Shown here: positions 53,625 to 61,703 of the stretch, in pieces
Layout: each line of letters begins with the position of its first letter
Position numbering within the stretch: position 1 is the stretch's first letter
Notes under the pieces: model-generated
What the model was told of the DNA's origin: nothing
The model's database searches: none
The model's input: the letters and a program-made list of their open reading frames with translations, nothing else
Source: Peribacillus muralis
Lineage (GTDB): Bacteria; Bacillota; Bacilli; Bacillales; DSM-1321
Assembly (NCBI RefSeq): GCF_001645685.2
Contig: NZ_CP017080.1
Location: 486,001-550,000, forward strand
Reading direction: 5' to 3'
Length of the DNA: 64,000 nt
Program-made: the position numbers and the translations under genes

Positions 53625-54764
53625 ATGAGCGAATTACCTGCATTATTGAACGATAGAAAACCATATATCCAAGAGGTTTGGAAAAAGTCTGGATTCGGGC
53701 AACTTACACCGATTCAAGCGAAAGCGATTCCCGTAATCGTTGAAGGAAAGGACATCATGGCTGAATCACCGACTGGAACGGGAAAAACATTAGCGTATTT
53801 ATTGCCATTGCTAGAAAAAATAGATCCTGAAAAAAAATCCCCCCAAGCTTTGATTTTGGCATCATCCCGTGAGCTGGTCATGCAAATCAATGAAGAAGTC
53901 CGGATTTGGTCAGAGGGAAGCGGCATAACCGGGGCAGCATTCATCGGCGGCGCTAACGTAAAAAGGCAATTGGACAAACTGAAGAAGCACCCGCAGGTCA
54001 TTGCTGGGACACCAGGACGGATTTATGAATTGATTGCCCAAAAGAAATTGAAGATGCATGAAGTTAAGACAATAGTGCTTGATGAAGGGGACCAATTGAT
54101 TACCGCTGAGCACATGAGTACGATCAGTAATATCATCAAGGCTACGCTTAAGGACCGGCAAATCTTGGTGTTTTCAGCTACTTTGCCGGAGGAAACGGAA
54201 AAAGCGGCCCGTTCATTCATGAAGAATGAACCTGAGCTGATCAAGGTCGATAAGAATGAAAAAATGGAATCGAAAGTGGACCATCTTTACTTTGTTGTAG
54301 AGCGAAGGGAAAAATCCAAGATTCTTGAAAAAATCACAAGACTTAAGGATGTGAAGGCCCTTGCCTTCCTTAACGATATAGCAGAGCTAAGCGTTTTACA
54401 CGAAAAGCTGAGCTATAAAGGTATTGAGATGGGGGTCCTACATGGAGAATCCAATAAAGTCGATCGGGAAAAAGCGTTGCGTAAGCTTCGTTCCGGCAAA
54501 TCGCCGATGCTAATTGCAACGGATGTAGCGGCAAGGGGACTTGATATTAAAGGGCTGACCGCAGTCGTTCATCTTGATATGGCTGATAATATCGACCAAT
54601 ATATTCATAGATCAGGAAGAACCGGCCGTGCGGGTGCTAATGGCACCGTTATATCAATCGTGACGGAAAGGGAGGAGCGCGAGTTGAAAAAAATGGCTCG
54701 TGAACTGGATATCCCCCTATCGAGAGTGACCTTCTATGGTGGAAATATCGTGGACGACGAATAG
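53625..54764 (+). CDS. yfmL: DEAD-box RNA helicase YfmL
   Basis: A 379-residue minimal DEAD-box helicase. Q motif (FGQLTPIQAKAIP), Walker A SPTGTGKT, motif Ia SSRELVMQ, TPGRI, motif II VLDEGDQ (DEGD in place of DEAD), motif III FSATLP, then TDVAARGLDI and HRSGRTGRAG in domain 2. There is almost no C-terminal extension. B. subtilis YfmL (about the same length, also minimal) is a cold-growth and 50S-assembly helicase, so that role is inferred. The ATG at 53625 follows AAAGGAG. Its terminator has been split by an insertion sequence. Confidence 0.88.
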   Translation: MSELPALLNDRKPYIQEVWKKSGFGQLTPIQAKAIPVIVEGKDIMAESPTGTGKTLAYLLPLLEKIDPEKKSPQALILASSRELVMQINEEVRIWSEGSGITGAAFIGGANVKRQLDKLKKHPQVIAGTPGRIYELIAQKKLKMHEVKTIVLDEGDQLITAEHMSTISNIIKATLKDRQILVFSATLPEETEKAARSFMKNEPELIKVDKNEKMESKVDHLYFVVERREKSKILEKITRLKDVKALAFLNDIAELSVLHEKLSYKGIEMGVLHGESNKVDREKALRKLRSGKSPMLIATDVAARGLDIKGLTAVVHLDMADNIDQYIHRSGRTGRAGANGTVISIVTEREERELKKMARELDIPLSRVTFYGGNIVDDE

Positions 54765-54771
54765 TTCCCCG

Positions 54772-54786
54772 AAAAAGCGACGGCCA
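54772..54786 (+). terminator. Left arm of the split yfmL terminator
   Basis: AAAAAGCGACGGCCA here is complementary to TGGCTGTCGCTTTTT at 56082-56096, on the far side of the IS element. Joined, they would make a 15-bp stem with a short loop and a T run. Confidence 0.75.
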
Positions 54787-54826
54787 AATTGAACTGACCC
54801 ATCGAATTGAGACTTAGAAAAAACAC

Positions 54827-55690
54827 TCATGCTGCCTGCTCTCCAAACTCAATTGGAGACAGGTAGTTTAATTTTGCTTGAATACGTATTTGGTTATAAT
54901 AATACATGTATTGATTTACCATTTGCACTACTTTAGAATTAGATATAGATGCTCTTCTTTGAGTGTTGAATCCTTCCGACTTTAGCGAGGAGTGAAAGGA
55001 TTCTATGACGGCATTATCATGGCAGTTTCCTTTTCGGGACATGCTTGTGATGATGCCTTTTTCTTTAGCTAAATTTTGAAAAACATAAGATGTATAAACA
55101 GAACCTTGATCAGTATGAATCAGTAACCCATCTTTTGGTTTTCTTTTCTCTACAGCTTCATTAAGTGTATTTTTAACCAAATCTACATCCTGAGTCTCAC
55201 TCACTTTGTAGGTTACAATCTCGTTATTATAAAGGTCTATGATTGTTGATAAATACAACATTTTTGATCCATATGGTAAATAAGTGATGTCCGTTACCCA
55301 TTTCTCATTAGGCTTGGCAGCTGTAAATTCTCTATTTAGGATATTTTTCACCACAATGTTACTCTCACCATTTAAATATTTTGGTCGTTTAACTTTAATT
55401 TGACACTGCACTTGATATTTCTGCATGATCTTTTGAACTGTTTTTCGATTAACTTCAATTCCATGTATTCTTTTTAGAAGAGCCTTGATTTTCCTATGAC
55501 CATAATGAAAATGACTCTCTCCGCATAGGAGAACGACTACTTCTTCAAGTGGGCTCATAACGGATCTTGTATACTTTTTCTTCCACCTATAATAGGTGGC
55601 CTTAGGTACTTCTAATACTGTTAATATATCAACGATTTTGTACATGGAAGACAGTTCCTTGACTACTTGTACAACAATTTGTGGCTCCAA
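54827..55690 (-). CDS. IS3-family transposase OrfB (DDE catalytic part)
   Basis: A 287-residue integrase-core protein. The HTH_21 region HFHYGHRKIKALLKRIHG is followed by the DDE core: first Asp in WVTDITYLPYG, second in LIHTDQGSVYTS, and Glu in DNAVIESFHSSLKSE, with NQYMYYYNQIRIQAKLNYLSPIEF at the end. It is normally made as an OrfAB fusion by -1 frameshifting at AAAAAAG (55711-55717); a TTG at 55690 could allow separate initiation. All catalytic residues are present. Confidence 0.92.
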   Translation of the reverse strand: MEPQIVVQVVKELSSMYKIVDILTVLEVPKATYYRWKKKYTRSVMSPLEEVVVLLCGESHFHYGHRKIKALLKRIHGIEVNRKTVQKIMQKYQVQCQIKVKRPKYLNGESNIVVKNILNREFTAAKPNEKWVTDITYLPYGSKMLYLSTIIDLYNNEIVTYKVSETQDVDLVKNTLNEAVEKRKPKDGLLIHTDQGSVYTSYVFQNLAKEKGIITSMSRKGNCHDNAVIESFHSSLKSEGFNTQRRASISNSKVVQMVNQYMYYYNQIRIQAKLNYLSPIEFGEQAA

Positions 55691-55992
55691 CTCCTCTCGA
55701 TCTCTTGGTACTTTTTTAAGATTTCCAACTGTGCTTTTAATTGCTTATTCTCTTGTTTTAAAGCATCTTTTTCACTTAAACCAGCAGGTCCTTTTCCATA
55801 CGTATATTGTTTTCCTACAGGCTGAGAGAATCGATGGGTTTGCCCTTCATCATGCCATTTCTTCCATGTTTTAATCTGGGATACATTTTTGATTCCTAAC
55901 TGTTTCATTATTGCTTTATTACTCATTCCTTGTAACTTTAATTCTACAGCTTGCCATTTTACTTCCTCGGGGTAGTGAACTCTTGTGCCCAT
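55663..55992 (-). CDS. IS3-family transposase OrfA
   Basis: A 109-residue helix-turn-helix protein (HYPEEVKWQAVELKLQGMSNKAIMKQLGIKN and onward) followed by a leucine-zipper-like coil (ALKQENKQLKAQLEILKKY). The shift site AAAAAAG in ILKK leads in the -1 frame to VPRDREELEPQIVV, joining OrfB. The ATG at 55992 has GGAGGTG upstream; an in-frame start at 56010 overlaps that site. Confidence 0.9.
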   Translation of the reverse strand: MGTRVHYPEEVKWQAVELKLQGMSNKAIMKQLGIKNVSQIKTWKKWHDEGQTHRFSQPVGKQYTYGKGPAGLSEKDALKQENKQLKAQLEILKKYQEIERSWSHKLLYK

Positions 55993-56081
55993 GAAGAAAA
56001 ACACCTCCAAAATCGTTTAGATAACTAATACGACTCAAGGGGTGTTTTTTCCTTGTCTCATTTTACTGGGTCACTCTAAAA

Positions 56082-56098
56082 TGGCTGTCGCTTTTTTT
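56082..56098 (+). terminator. Right arm and T run of the split yfmL terminator
   Basis: TGGCTGTCGC followed by T7, complementary to the arm at 54772-54786. With the IS in between, the stem cannot form as a normal terminator. Confidence 0.75.
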
Positions 56099-56116
56099 AT
56101 TGTAATGAATGGCAGA

Positions 56117-56569
56117 TCAGTACTCTCTTTTGTTTCCTTTCTTCACATACTCCCAATCAACCTCAATATTCTTTCTGACTTTTTGCAGTAGATCTAACAT
56201 CGTTTCGGTTTCATCTGGAGATAAACCGGCTAATGCGACTTTGTCGGTATACTCGCCTTCTTTTTTTAAAAATGGATAAACTCTTTCGCCTTTAACGGTA
56301 GGAAATAATTTTTTGATTTTTTTGTTGTAATCATCATTTTTCTTTACAATGAAACCTTGATTCTCAAGTTTTTTAATGGCACGGGCTGCCGTCGTACGGT
56401 CAACCTTTATCATTTCCGCTACCTTTTCTTGAATGATTCCAGGATTTTCACATATTCGAACAAGATACAAATACTGACCTTTCGTCAGGTCAAAATCTTT
56501 GAATTCTATGTTACTAACCGAGTCCAATGCCCTAGCGATCATTCCGATTTCGCGAAGTATTTCCTTCAT
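56117..56569 (-). CDS. MarR-family transcriptional regulator
   Basis: A 150-residue winged-helix regulator. The recognition helix and wing are in EKVAEMIKVDRTTAARAIKKLENQGFIVKK. N- and C-terminal helices for dimerisation flank it. It is divergent from a GNAT gene, with a perfect palindrome (56590-56609) between them, the usual MarR layout, so it probably represses itself and perhaps the acetyltransferase operon. The ATG at 56569 follows AGGGG. The ligand is unknown. Confidence 0.88.
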   Translation of the reverse strand: MKEILREIGMIARALDSVSNIEFKDFDLTKGQYLYLVRICENPGIIQEKVAEMIKVDRTTAARAIKKLENQGFIVKKNDDYNKKIKKLFPTVKGERVYPFLKKEGEYTDKVALAGLSPDETETMLDLLQKVRKNIEVDWEYVKKGNKREY

Positions 56570-56589
56570 TTAAAAACCCCTGCTTTCTT

Positions 56590-56609
56590 TTTGTTGTATT
56601 TACAACAAA
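56590..56609. promoter_or_regulatory. MarR operator palindrome
   Basis: TTTGTTGTATTTACAACAAA is a 20-base dyad, perfect apart from its centre, 20 bases upstream of the MarR start and facing the divergent GNAT gene. Confidence 0.75.
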
Positions 56610-56693
56610 AATATTTTCGTTTATACTAATAAAAGGTTATGAATTTATTATGACTTGTCTCAAGGAATAAATCTAGAAAGGCGATGAGGATCA

Positions 56694-57134
56694 GTGGATT
56701 CAAAGAAAATAACGGTGGCTGACGATTTGGATTTGGCTTTTGCCATCAGAAAAGAAGTATTTGTTGAGGAACAAGGTTACCGATTGGAAGATGAATTTGA
56801 CGAATTTGATACACTCGATGGTCAAGCTGAGCATATTTTAGTTTTTCATAATGATCAGCCTGTCGGAACCGGAAGGCTAAGGATCGTCGAAGATTTAGGG
56901 AAATTGGAAAGAATCTGTATCCTCGAGCCTTACCGCAAGTTCGGCCTAGGGAAAACGATCATAAAAACGTTGGAAGAAATCGCAAGGGAAAAGGCAATAT
57001 CGCGGGTCAAATTACATGGGCAAACTCAAGCTGAGGGATTTTATCAAAAGCTTGGCTACCGGACTTCTTCAGATGTCTTCATTGAAGACGGCGGCCCCCA
57101 TATTCTCATGATAAAAGAATTGGTCAATGAATAA
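56694..57134 (+). CDS. GNAT-family N-acetyltransferase
   Basis: A 146-residue acetyltransferase of the ElaA/YjcF-like subgroup. The opening FAIRKEVFVEEQGYRLEDEFDEFD and the acetyl-CoA site LERICILEPYRKFGLGKTIIKTLEE are typical; VKLHGQTQAEGFYQKLGY follows. The substrate is unknown. GTG at 56694 is used, with GATGAGG upstream. It is divergent from the MarR gene and lies 11 bases before a YczE-type membrane protein gene, probably in the same transcript. Confidence 0.86.
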   Translation: MDSKKITVADDLDLAFAIRKEVFVEEQGYRLEDEFDEFDTLDGQAEHILVFHNDQPVGTGRLRIVEDLGKLERICILEPYRKFGLGKTIIKTLEEIAREKAISRVKLHGQTQAEGFYQKLGYRTSSDVFIEDGGPHILMIKELVNE

Positions 57135-57145
57135 GGCTGTTTAAC

Positions 57146-57784
57146 GTGGGTAAAATGAGATTCATCCACTATGTAACGGGAATCATGATTTTGACACTAG
57201 GCTGTTCCTTAACGATTCAGTCGGATATCGGAACATCACCATTTGATGCCCTTTTGGTCGGACTGACCACACAAGTCGGCCTAACGGTTGGAAGCTGGGA
57301 GGTCATCATAGCGGCCATAATGATAGTTTTTCATGCCTTATTAAACAAGCAGAGGCCTGAAGTGTTAGGATTAATGACAGCTTTTATAACAGGTATTGGG
57401 ATTGATCTATGGCTTTTTTTATTGCAGCCCTTGATACAGCCGGAGCATTTGCTCACCAAACTCTTTTGTGTACTGGTCGGATTAACAGTTCTCGGGTTAG
57501 GAACGGCTATCTATTTATTTGCAAACTTTGCCCCGATTCCTGTAGACCGTTCGATGTTAATCATTCAGGATTTAACTGGCATGAATATACTATACTCAAA
57601 AACTTTAATTTATCTTTTCTTCTTGGGGATGGCACTCGCTTTCAGTGGGCCAATCGGTATCGGAACACTTTTAACCGTTTGTTTGGGTGGGCCGATTCTG
57701 AACTATTTTTCCCCGCTGATTCGCAATAGGTTAAGTACTCTCAGCCCATCCACAAATGATAAAGGAAAAAACCATTCGCTCTAG
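57146..57784 (+). CDS. YczE/YyaS/YitT-family membrane protein
   Basis: A 212-residue protein with five membrane helices and the family motif TIQSDIGTSPFDALLVGLT near residue 25. VGSWEVIIAAIMIVFHALLN and GIGTLLTVCLGGPILNYF also fit. Family function is unknown; B. subtilis YczE is needed for surfactin/bacillaene synthesis in an undefined way. GTG at 57146 gives the longest likely protein; an ATG at 57155 is the alternative, and neither has a strong site. It follows the GNAT gene by 11 bases. Confidence 0.82.
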   Translation: MGKMRFIHYVTGIMILTLGCSLTIQSDIGTSPFDALLVGLTTQVGLTVGSWEVIIAAIMIVFHALLNKQRPEVLGLMTAFITGIGIDLWLFLLQPLIQPEHLLTKLFCVLVGLTVLGLGTAIYLFANFAPIPVDRSMLIIQDLTGMNILYSKTLIYLFFLGMALAFSGPIGIGTLLTVCLGGPILNYFSPLIRNRLSTLSPSTNDKGKNHSL

Positions 57785-57797
57785 GATGGTTTTTTTC
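57766..57797 (+). terminator. Rho-independent terminator
   Basis: AAAAACCAT pairs with ATGGTTTTT, followed by further T, overlapping the end of the membrane protein gene. Confidence 0.85.
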
Positions 57798-57882
57798 GTT
57801 CTGGCGCATCAATAAGGTTGAACGGACGTTAGCGGGATGGAGGGGGCCATATCCGACCTTGGGAAATAGGATAAACACTTCT

Positions 57883-57896
57883 TGAAAACGCTTCCA
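57883..57896 (+). promoter_or_regulatory. cre site (CcpA operator)
   Basis: TGAAAACGCTTCCA matches TGWAANCGNTNWCA at 13 of 14 positions, 55 bases before the methionine gamma-lyase start. Confidence 0.7.
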
Positions 57897-57950
57897 CAAG
57901 AGTTATTTCTGACATAAGATAGAAATAGATATAGAGTGGGGGGAGATAAT

Positions 57951-59126
57951 ATGGCAGATAGGCATAAACGATTCGAAACGGCAGTCATTCATGAAGGATA
58001 TGACTCCAAGGAGCATTTAGGGAGTTTGACCACACCCTTATTCCAAACTTCTACTTTCACTTTCGAAACGGCGGAGCAAGGGGAACGGCGGTTTGCGGGC
58101 TTGGAGGACGGCTATATATATTCTCGGCTGGGCAATCCGACGGTACAAGTGCTGGAAGAAAAGATCGCCGCTTTGGAGGGAGGGGAAGCAGGACTTGCTT
58201 TCGGTTCGGGGATGGCTGCAGTTTCGGCTGTGCTTTTTGCTTTGACAAAAACGGATGATCACATCCTTTGTTCACAGGGATTATATGGTTGCACCTTCGG
58301 CCTTCTGCAGCTAATGAAAAACAAATATCGCATCGCCCATGATTTTTGTGAAATGGATACAGAGGAGCAGGTAAGGAAAATGATCCGGCCGCAAACGACC
58401 TGCATTTATGTGGAAACCCCGATAAATCCGACGATGAAAATGATCGACCTGCAGATGGTGGTGAGAGTTGCGAAGGAATATAATGTGACGGTCGTAGTCG
58501 ATAATACCTTTTGCACCCCCTACTTGCAGAGACCCCTTGAATATGGCTGTGATATCGTTCTTCACAGCGCTACCAAATATCTTTGCGGCCATGGGGACGT
58601 CGTTGCCGGGCTTGTGGTAGGCAGCAGAGGTTTTATAGATCACGTAGCGGGAACGACACAAAAAGATATAGGCGGGATCATCTCACCATTCGATGCCTGG
58701 TTACTGCTGCGGGGGTTAAAGACTTTGCCAGTGAGGATGGATCGGCACTCGGGCAATGCAATGGAAATATTTTGCGAGCTTAAGAAGCATCCAAAGGTAA
58801 AAAAGGTATACTATCCAGGGGATGAAACGCATGAGGATCATTATATTATGGAAAAACAGATGAAACATGGCGGAGGGCTTATTTCTTTTGAATTGCATGG
58901 TACAAAAGAAGATGCCCAGGAATTTCTCAATAAGCTTCTATTAGTCAAGATTGCCGTCAGCCTAGGGGATGCCGAAACATTGATCCAGCATCCTGCTACC
59001 ATGACGCACTCGGCCGTACCTGAAGAATCGCGCAGGCAAATGGGCATCAGCGATCAACTCATCCGTCTATCTGTTGGCCTTGAAGCTTGGCAGGACATCT
59101 GGGATGATCTCCTGCAAGCCTTTTAA
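57951..59126 (+). CDS. megL: Methionine gamma-lyase
   Basis: A 391-residue PLP enzyme of the cystathionine gamma-synthase family. YSRLGNPTVQVLEEKIAALEGGE, the Schiff-base Lys in LHSATKYLCGHGDVVAG and GDAETLIQHPATMTHS mark the family. The Cys in GLYGCTFGLL corresponds to the substrate-site Cys that separates methionine gamma-lyases from cystathionine lyases, where it is usually another residue. It would split methionine to methanethiol, ammonia and 2-oxobutyrate. The ATG at 57951 follows GGGGGGAG. It stands alone behind a cre site, so it looks catabolic rather than biosynthetic. Confidence 0.87.
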   Translation: MADRHKRFETAVIHEGYDSKEHLGSLTTPLFQTSTFTFETAEQGERRFAGLEDGYIYSRLGNPTVQVLEEKIAALEGGEAGLAFGSGMAAVSAVLFALTKTDDHILCSQGLYGCTFGLLQLMKNKYRIAHDFCEMDTEEQVRKMIRPQTTCIYVETPINPTMKMIDLQMVVRVAKEYNVTVVVDNTFCTPYLQRPLEYGCDIVLHSATKYLCGHGDVVAGLVVGSRGFIDHVAGTTQKDIGGIISPFDAWLLLRGLKTLPVRMDRHSGNAMEIFCELKKHPKVKKVYYPGDETHEDHYIMEKQMKHGGGLISFELHGTKEDAQEFLNKLLLVKIAVSLGDAETLIQHPATMTHSAVPEESRRQMGISDQLIRLSVGLEAWQDIWDDLLQAF

Positions 59127-59141
59127 GGAACGTATTCTTGT

Positions 59142-59873
59142 TTATTTATTTCTCCGATACCTGATGAAGATGATCACGGCGATGATCAAGATGACAGCGG
59201 CAAGGATATAAGAAATGGTCGTAATGACTGGGTAGTTGGCCTCGTTGCGAACCCCGATGCCGATGAACGCCCAAACGAACACGAGCGGATAGCCCCAATC
59301 CCGGTTTTTACTTGCAAAGGCAAAAGCCAGGATTGTTGCTACAATCAGCATAGTGATCGTCCAGGCCACTTTGGAAATCCCAAAACCGTCCCATTCTATA
59401 TAAGTGAGGTAATAAGAAATGTCAGCGATGGTGGCAACGCTTACCCAGCCTGAGTAAATGGAAAATGGGAACAGGTCGAAACCAGTATGCGCAACCTTTT
59501 TAATATGTGTATAAATGACCAATAGCGTAGCCAAAAGTGCAACGATGATGAAAACGGATAACAAAAAGTACTCGTAATGCCATGCCAGTAGCCACGCACC
59601 ATTCAGCACACAGCTTAAAGCGAACCATGGAAATGATGCCTTGGTGGCAGGGCTGTTTCTATGTTCGCCTGTAAATTGCCTAAAAACCCAAATGGCCAGT
59701 AAAAGATAGATGAAGCCCCATATCGAAAATACATAACCGGCAGGGGTGAAAAGAACATCCAGTTTATCGGAGACCTCTCCAGATGTTTGGCCGTTGAATG
59801 GAAGGAAATTGGCTAAAAAATTCATGGTGATGACGAATAAGTAAAAAATCAAGTTAAAAAAGACTATAAGCAT
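59142..59873 (-). CDS. TspO/MBR-related tryptophan-rich membrane protein
   Basis: A 243-residue membrane protein with about seven helices, longer than classical five-helix TspO. FTPAGYVFSIWGFIYLLLAIWVF, LNGAWLLAWHYEYF and YSGWVSVATIADISYYL are the Trp-rich stretches that resemble TspO helices 1, 2 and 4. The function of this extended group is unknown. The ATG at 59873 follows AAGGAGGAG. It converges on megL with 15 bases between stops. Confidence 0.8.
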   Translation of the reverse strand: MLIVFFNLIFYLFVITMNFLANFLPFNGQTSGEVSDKLDVLFTPAGYVFSIWGFIYLLLAIWVFRQFTGEHRNSPATKASFPWFALSCVLNGAWLLAWHYEYFLLSVFIIVALLATLLVIYTHIKKVAHTGFDLFPFSIYSGWVSVATIADISYYLTYIEWDGFGISKVAWTITMLIVATILAFAFASKNRDWGYPLVFVWAFIGIGVRNEANYPVITTISYILAAVILIIAVIIFIRYRRNK

Positions 59874-60069
59874 GGGACTCCTCCTTGAACGTATTGTGAC
59901 TTTTATATCTTATTCCACTATTTTTACTTGAATAACCTTTTTGGAGCACATCGGAGGTTTTTTATCAGTTCTTGTAAGGGGGGCGATTCTGTAACAAATG
60001 GACCATTTATAGTAAGAAATTTTACATCCGTACTTTAAGGTGATAAAATATTTAAAGATTCATATTATT

Positions 60070-60196
60070 AGTCCTTCGGGGTCGGGTGAAAATCCCAACC
60101 GGCGGTGATGAAGAAATTCTAAGCCCGCGAGCCTGATAAAGGCAGGATTTGGTGAGATTCCAAAGCCGACAGTACAGTCTGGATGGGAGAAGGACG
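60070..60196 (+). ncRNA. FMN riboswitch (RFN element)
   Basis: The conserved helices and loops are plain: CCTTCGGGGTCGGGTGAAA at the 5' side, ACCGGCGGTGATG, AGCCCGCGAGCC, TGGTGAGATTCC, AAGCCGACAGTACAGTCTGG and closing GGGAGAAGG. It precedes ribE by 146 bases. FMN binding should favour the terminator at 60289. Confidence 0.97.
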
Positions 60197-60221
60197 TGTG
60201 GAACCCAAGTGTATACGTACG

Positions 60222-60250
60222 CCTAATTTTTCAAAAATGATAAAATTAGG
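60222..60250 (+). promoter_or_regulatory. Expression-platform hairpin
   Basis: CCTAATTTT pairs with AAAATTAGG between the FMN aptamer and the terminator. It probably belongs to the switching region; the exact antiterminator partners were not resolved. Confidence 0.5.
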
Positions 60251-60288
60251 TTTCTTAGGTATACCATTTTTCACTCATTTCTCCTGCT

Positions 60289-60320
60289 AACTCCTTAGGT
60301 CATTCTAAGGGGTTTTTTAT
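60289..60320 (+). terminator. FMN-riboswitch terminator
   Basis: AACTCCTTAG pairs with CTAAGGGGTT, followed by TTTT, just before ribE. Confidence 0.9.
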
Positions 60321-60342
60321 ATTCCATAAAAGGGGGAAAAAC

Positions 60343-60981
60343 ATGTTTACGGGAATCATTGAGGATATTGGTACGGTCCATTCCTTAAAAAAAGGAAAAA
60401 GCAGTATGGAGTTGACGATTCGTTCCGAGAAGATCCTTGAAGATGTTCATCTGGGGGATAGTATATCGGTCAACGGTGTCTGCTTGACGGTAACCTCCTT
60501 CACGAAAAGTTTGTTTGCTGTCGACGTAATGCCAGAAACGGTCAAGGCTTCGACGATCCGGACATTAAAAGTGGGATCACTTGTGAACCTCGAGCGTGCC
60601 ATGAGTGCAGAGGGCAGGTTTGGCGGCCATTTCGTTTCAGGTCATATCGACGGCACCGGAACAATCATTAAGAAAGAGCGAAAAGAAAATGCCGTTTACT
60701 ATGTCATCCAATTGGAGGAAGGGCTTAGTGCCTTTTGCATTCCAAAAGGATCGGTCGCCATCGATGGAACGAGCTTGACGATATTTGGGATTGAAAGAAA
60801 CCTTTTGACGGTCTCCTTGATTCCATTGACGCATCAGGACACCATTTTGGGGCAGAAAGCGGCTGGGGATATTGTTAACATCGAAAACGACATGATTGGG
60901 AAATATATTATACATCAAATGAAAAAAGGCGACTCAAAACCAGGAATAAATCTAGAGTTTTTAGCAGAGCATGGATTCTAA
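60343..60981 (+). CDS. ribE: Riboflavin synthase alpha subunit
   Basis: A 212-residue enzyme converting two lumazine molecules to riboflavin. It has two lumazine-binding barrels: N-barrel MFTGIIEDIGTV to GGHFVSGHIDG, and C-barrel from about residue 98 (GTGTIIKKERKENAVYYVI). The N-terminal MFTGI, the catalytic-site SVNGVCLTV and the second IDGTSLTI are conserved. It is the first gene after the FMN riboswitch, where Bacillus normally has ribD. AAAAGGGGG precedes the ATG. Confidence 0.95.
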   Translation: MFTGIIEDIGTVHSLKKGKSSMELTIRSEKILEDVHLGDSISVNGVCLTVTSFTKSLFAVDVMPETVKASTIRTLKVGSLVNLERAMSAEGRFGGHFVSGHIDGTGTIIKKERKENAVYYVIQLEEGLSAFCIPKGSVAIDGTSLTIFGIERNLLTVSLIPLTHQDTILGQKAAGDIVNIENDMIGKYIIHQMKKGDSKPGINLEFLAEHGF

Positions 60982-61000
60982 TATAAAGGCGGTGTAAGGG

Positions 61001-61648
61001 ATGTTCTCTACAATAGAAGAAGCGATTGAAGAATTGAAGTCTGGCAAGGTAGTAATTGTATCGGATGATGAAGACCGTGAAAATGAAGGGGATTTTGTAG
61101 TACTCGCTGAAAAGGCGACACCGGAAGCGATTAATTTCATGGCGACTCATGGACGAGGTTTGATATGTACAACCATAACCGAAGAACTGGCAGCCAAGCT
61201 TGACTTGCATCCTATGGTTGGAGATAATACCGACCATCATGGAACGGCTTTTACAGTAAGTGTCGACCATAAGAGCACGTCTACAGGAATTAGTGCTTTT
61301 GAAAGGTCCTTGACCATTTTAGAGCTTCTTAAAGAAGATTCGGTTGCTGGAGATTTTCAAAGGCCTGGTCATACTTTTCCAATAGTTGCCAAAGAAGGCG
61401 GCGTACTTAACCGGGCAGGGCACACGGAGGCTTCTGTCGATCTGGCCAAGTTATGCGGTGCCAAACCGGCTGGGGTCATCTGTGAAATCATGAATGAAGA
61501 TGGATCGATGGCACGGGTATCCGATTTAGAAGTCATTGCCGAAAAATTCAACTTGAAATTCATCACGATCGCCGAATTGATTCGATACCTTGAGAAAGCT
61601 GCAACAAGCAGAAAACATGAACTTGAACTGAACCTTCCGAATTCGTAA
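61001..61648 (+). CDS. ribB: 3,4-dihydroxy-2-butanone 4-phosphate synthase, stand-alone RibB
   Basis: A 215-residue enzyme making the four-carbon riboflavin precursor from ribulose 5-phosphate. [10 protein letters not shown] (metal and substrate loop), [30 protein letters not shown] and [14 protein letters not shown] are present. Bacillus usually has a RibBA fusion of about 400 residues; here the protein ends after the DHBP synthase domain and no GTP cyclohydrolase II sequence follows. There is no sign of a broken downstream frame, so it reads as a genuine single-domain gene. AAAGGCGGTG lies upstream. Confidence 0.94.
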   Translation: MFSTIEEAIEELKSGKVVIVSDDEDRENEGDFVVLAEKATPEAINFMATHGRGLICTTITEELAAKLDLHPMVGDNTDHHGTAFTVSVDHKSTSTGISAFERSLTILELLKEDSVAGDFQRPGHTFPIVAKEGGVLNRAGHTEASVDLAKLCGAKPAGVICEIMNEDGSMARVSDLEVIAEKFNLKFITIAELIRYLEKAATSRKHELELNLPNS

Positions 61649-61703
61649 GGTTTAACGCATGAACAAAAAAATGAAATGTTTTATAAATTAGGAGGAATTG
61701 GAC

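Larger units (their letters stand above)
54795..56073 (-). mobile_element. IS3-family (IS150-group) insertion sequence
   Basis: A 1279-bp element with imperfect terminal inverted repeats: TGACCCA, then AATTGAGAC and AAAAAACAC at the left match TGACCCA, AAATGAGAC and AAAAAACAC read inward from the right. Ends are TG...CA as in the family. It carries orfA and orfB in overlapping frames with a slippery A6G. No matching 3-4-bp target duplication is seen at the flanks (GAAC versus CTCT). Both genes look intact, so the copy may be active. Confidence 0.9.
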
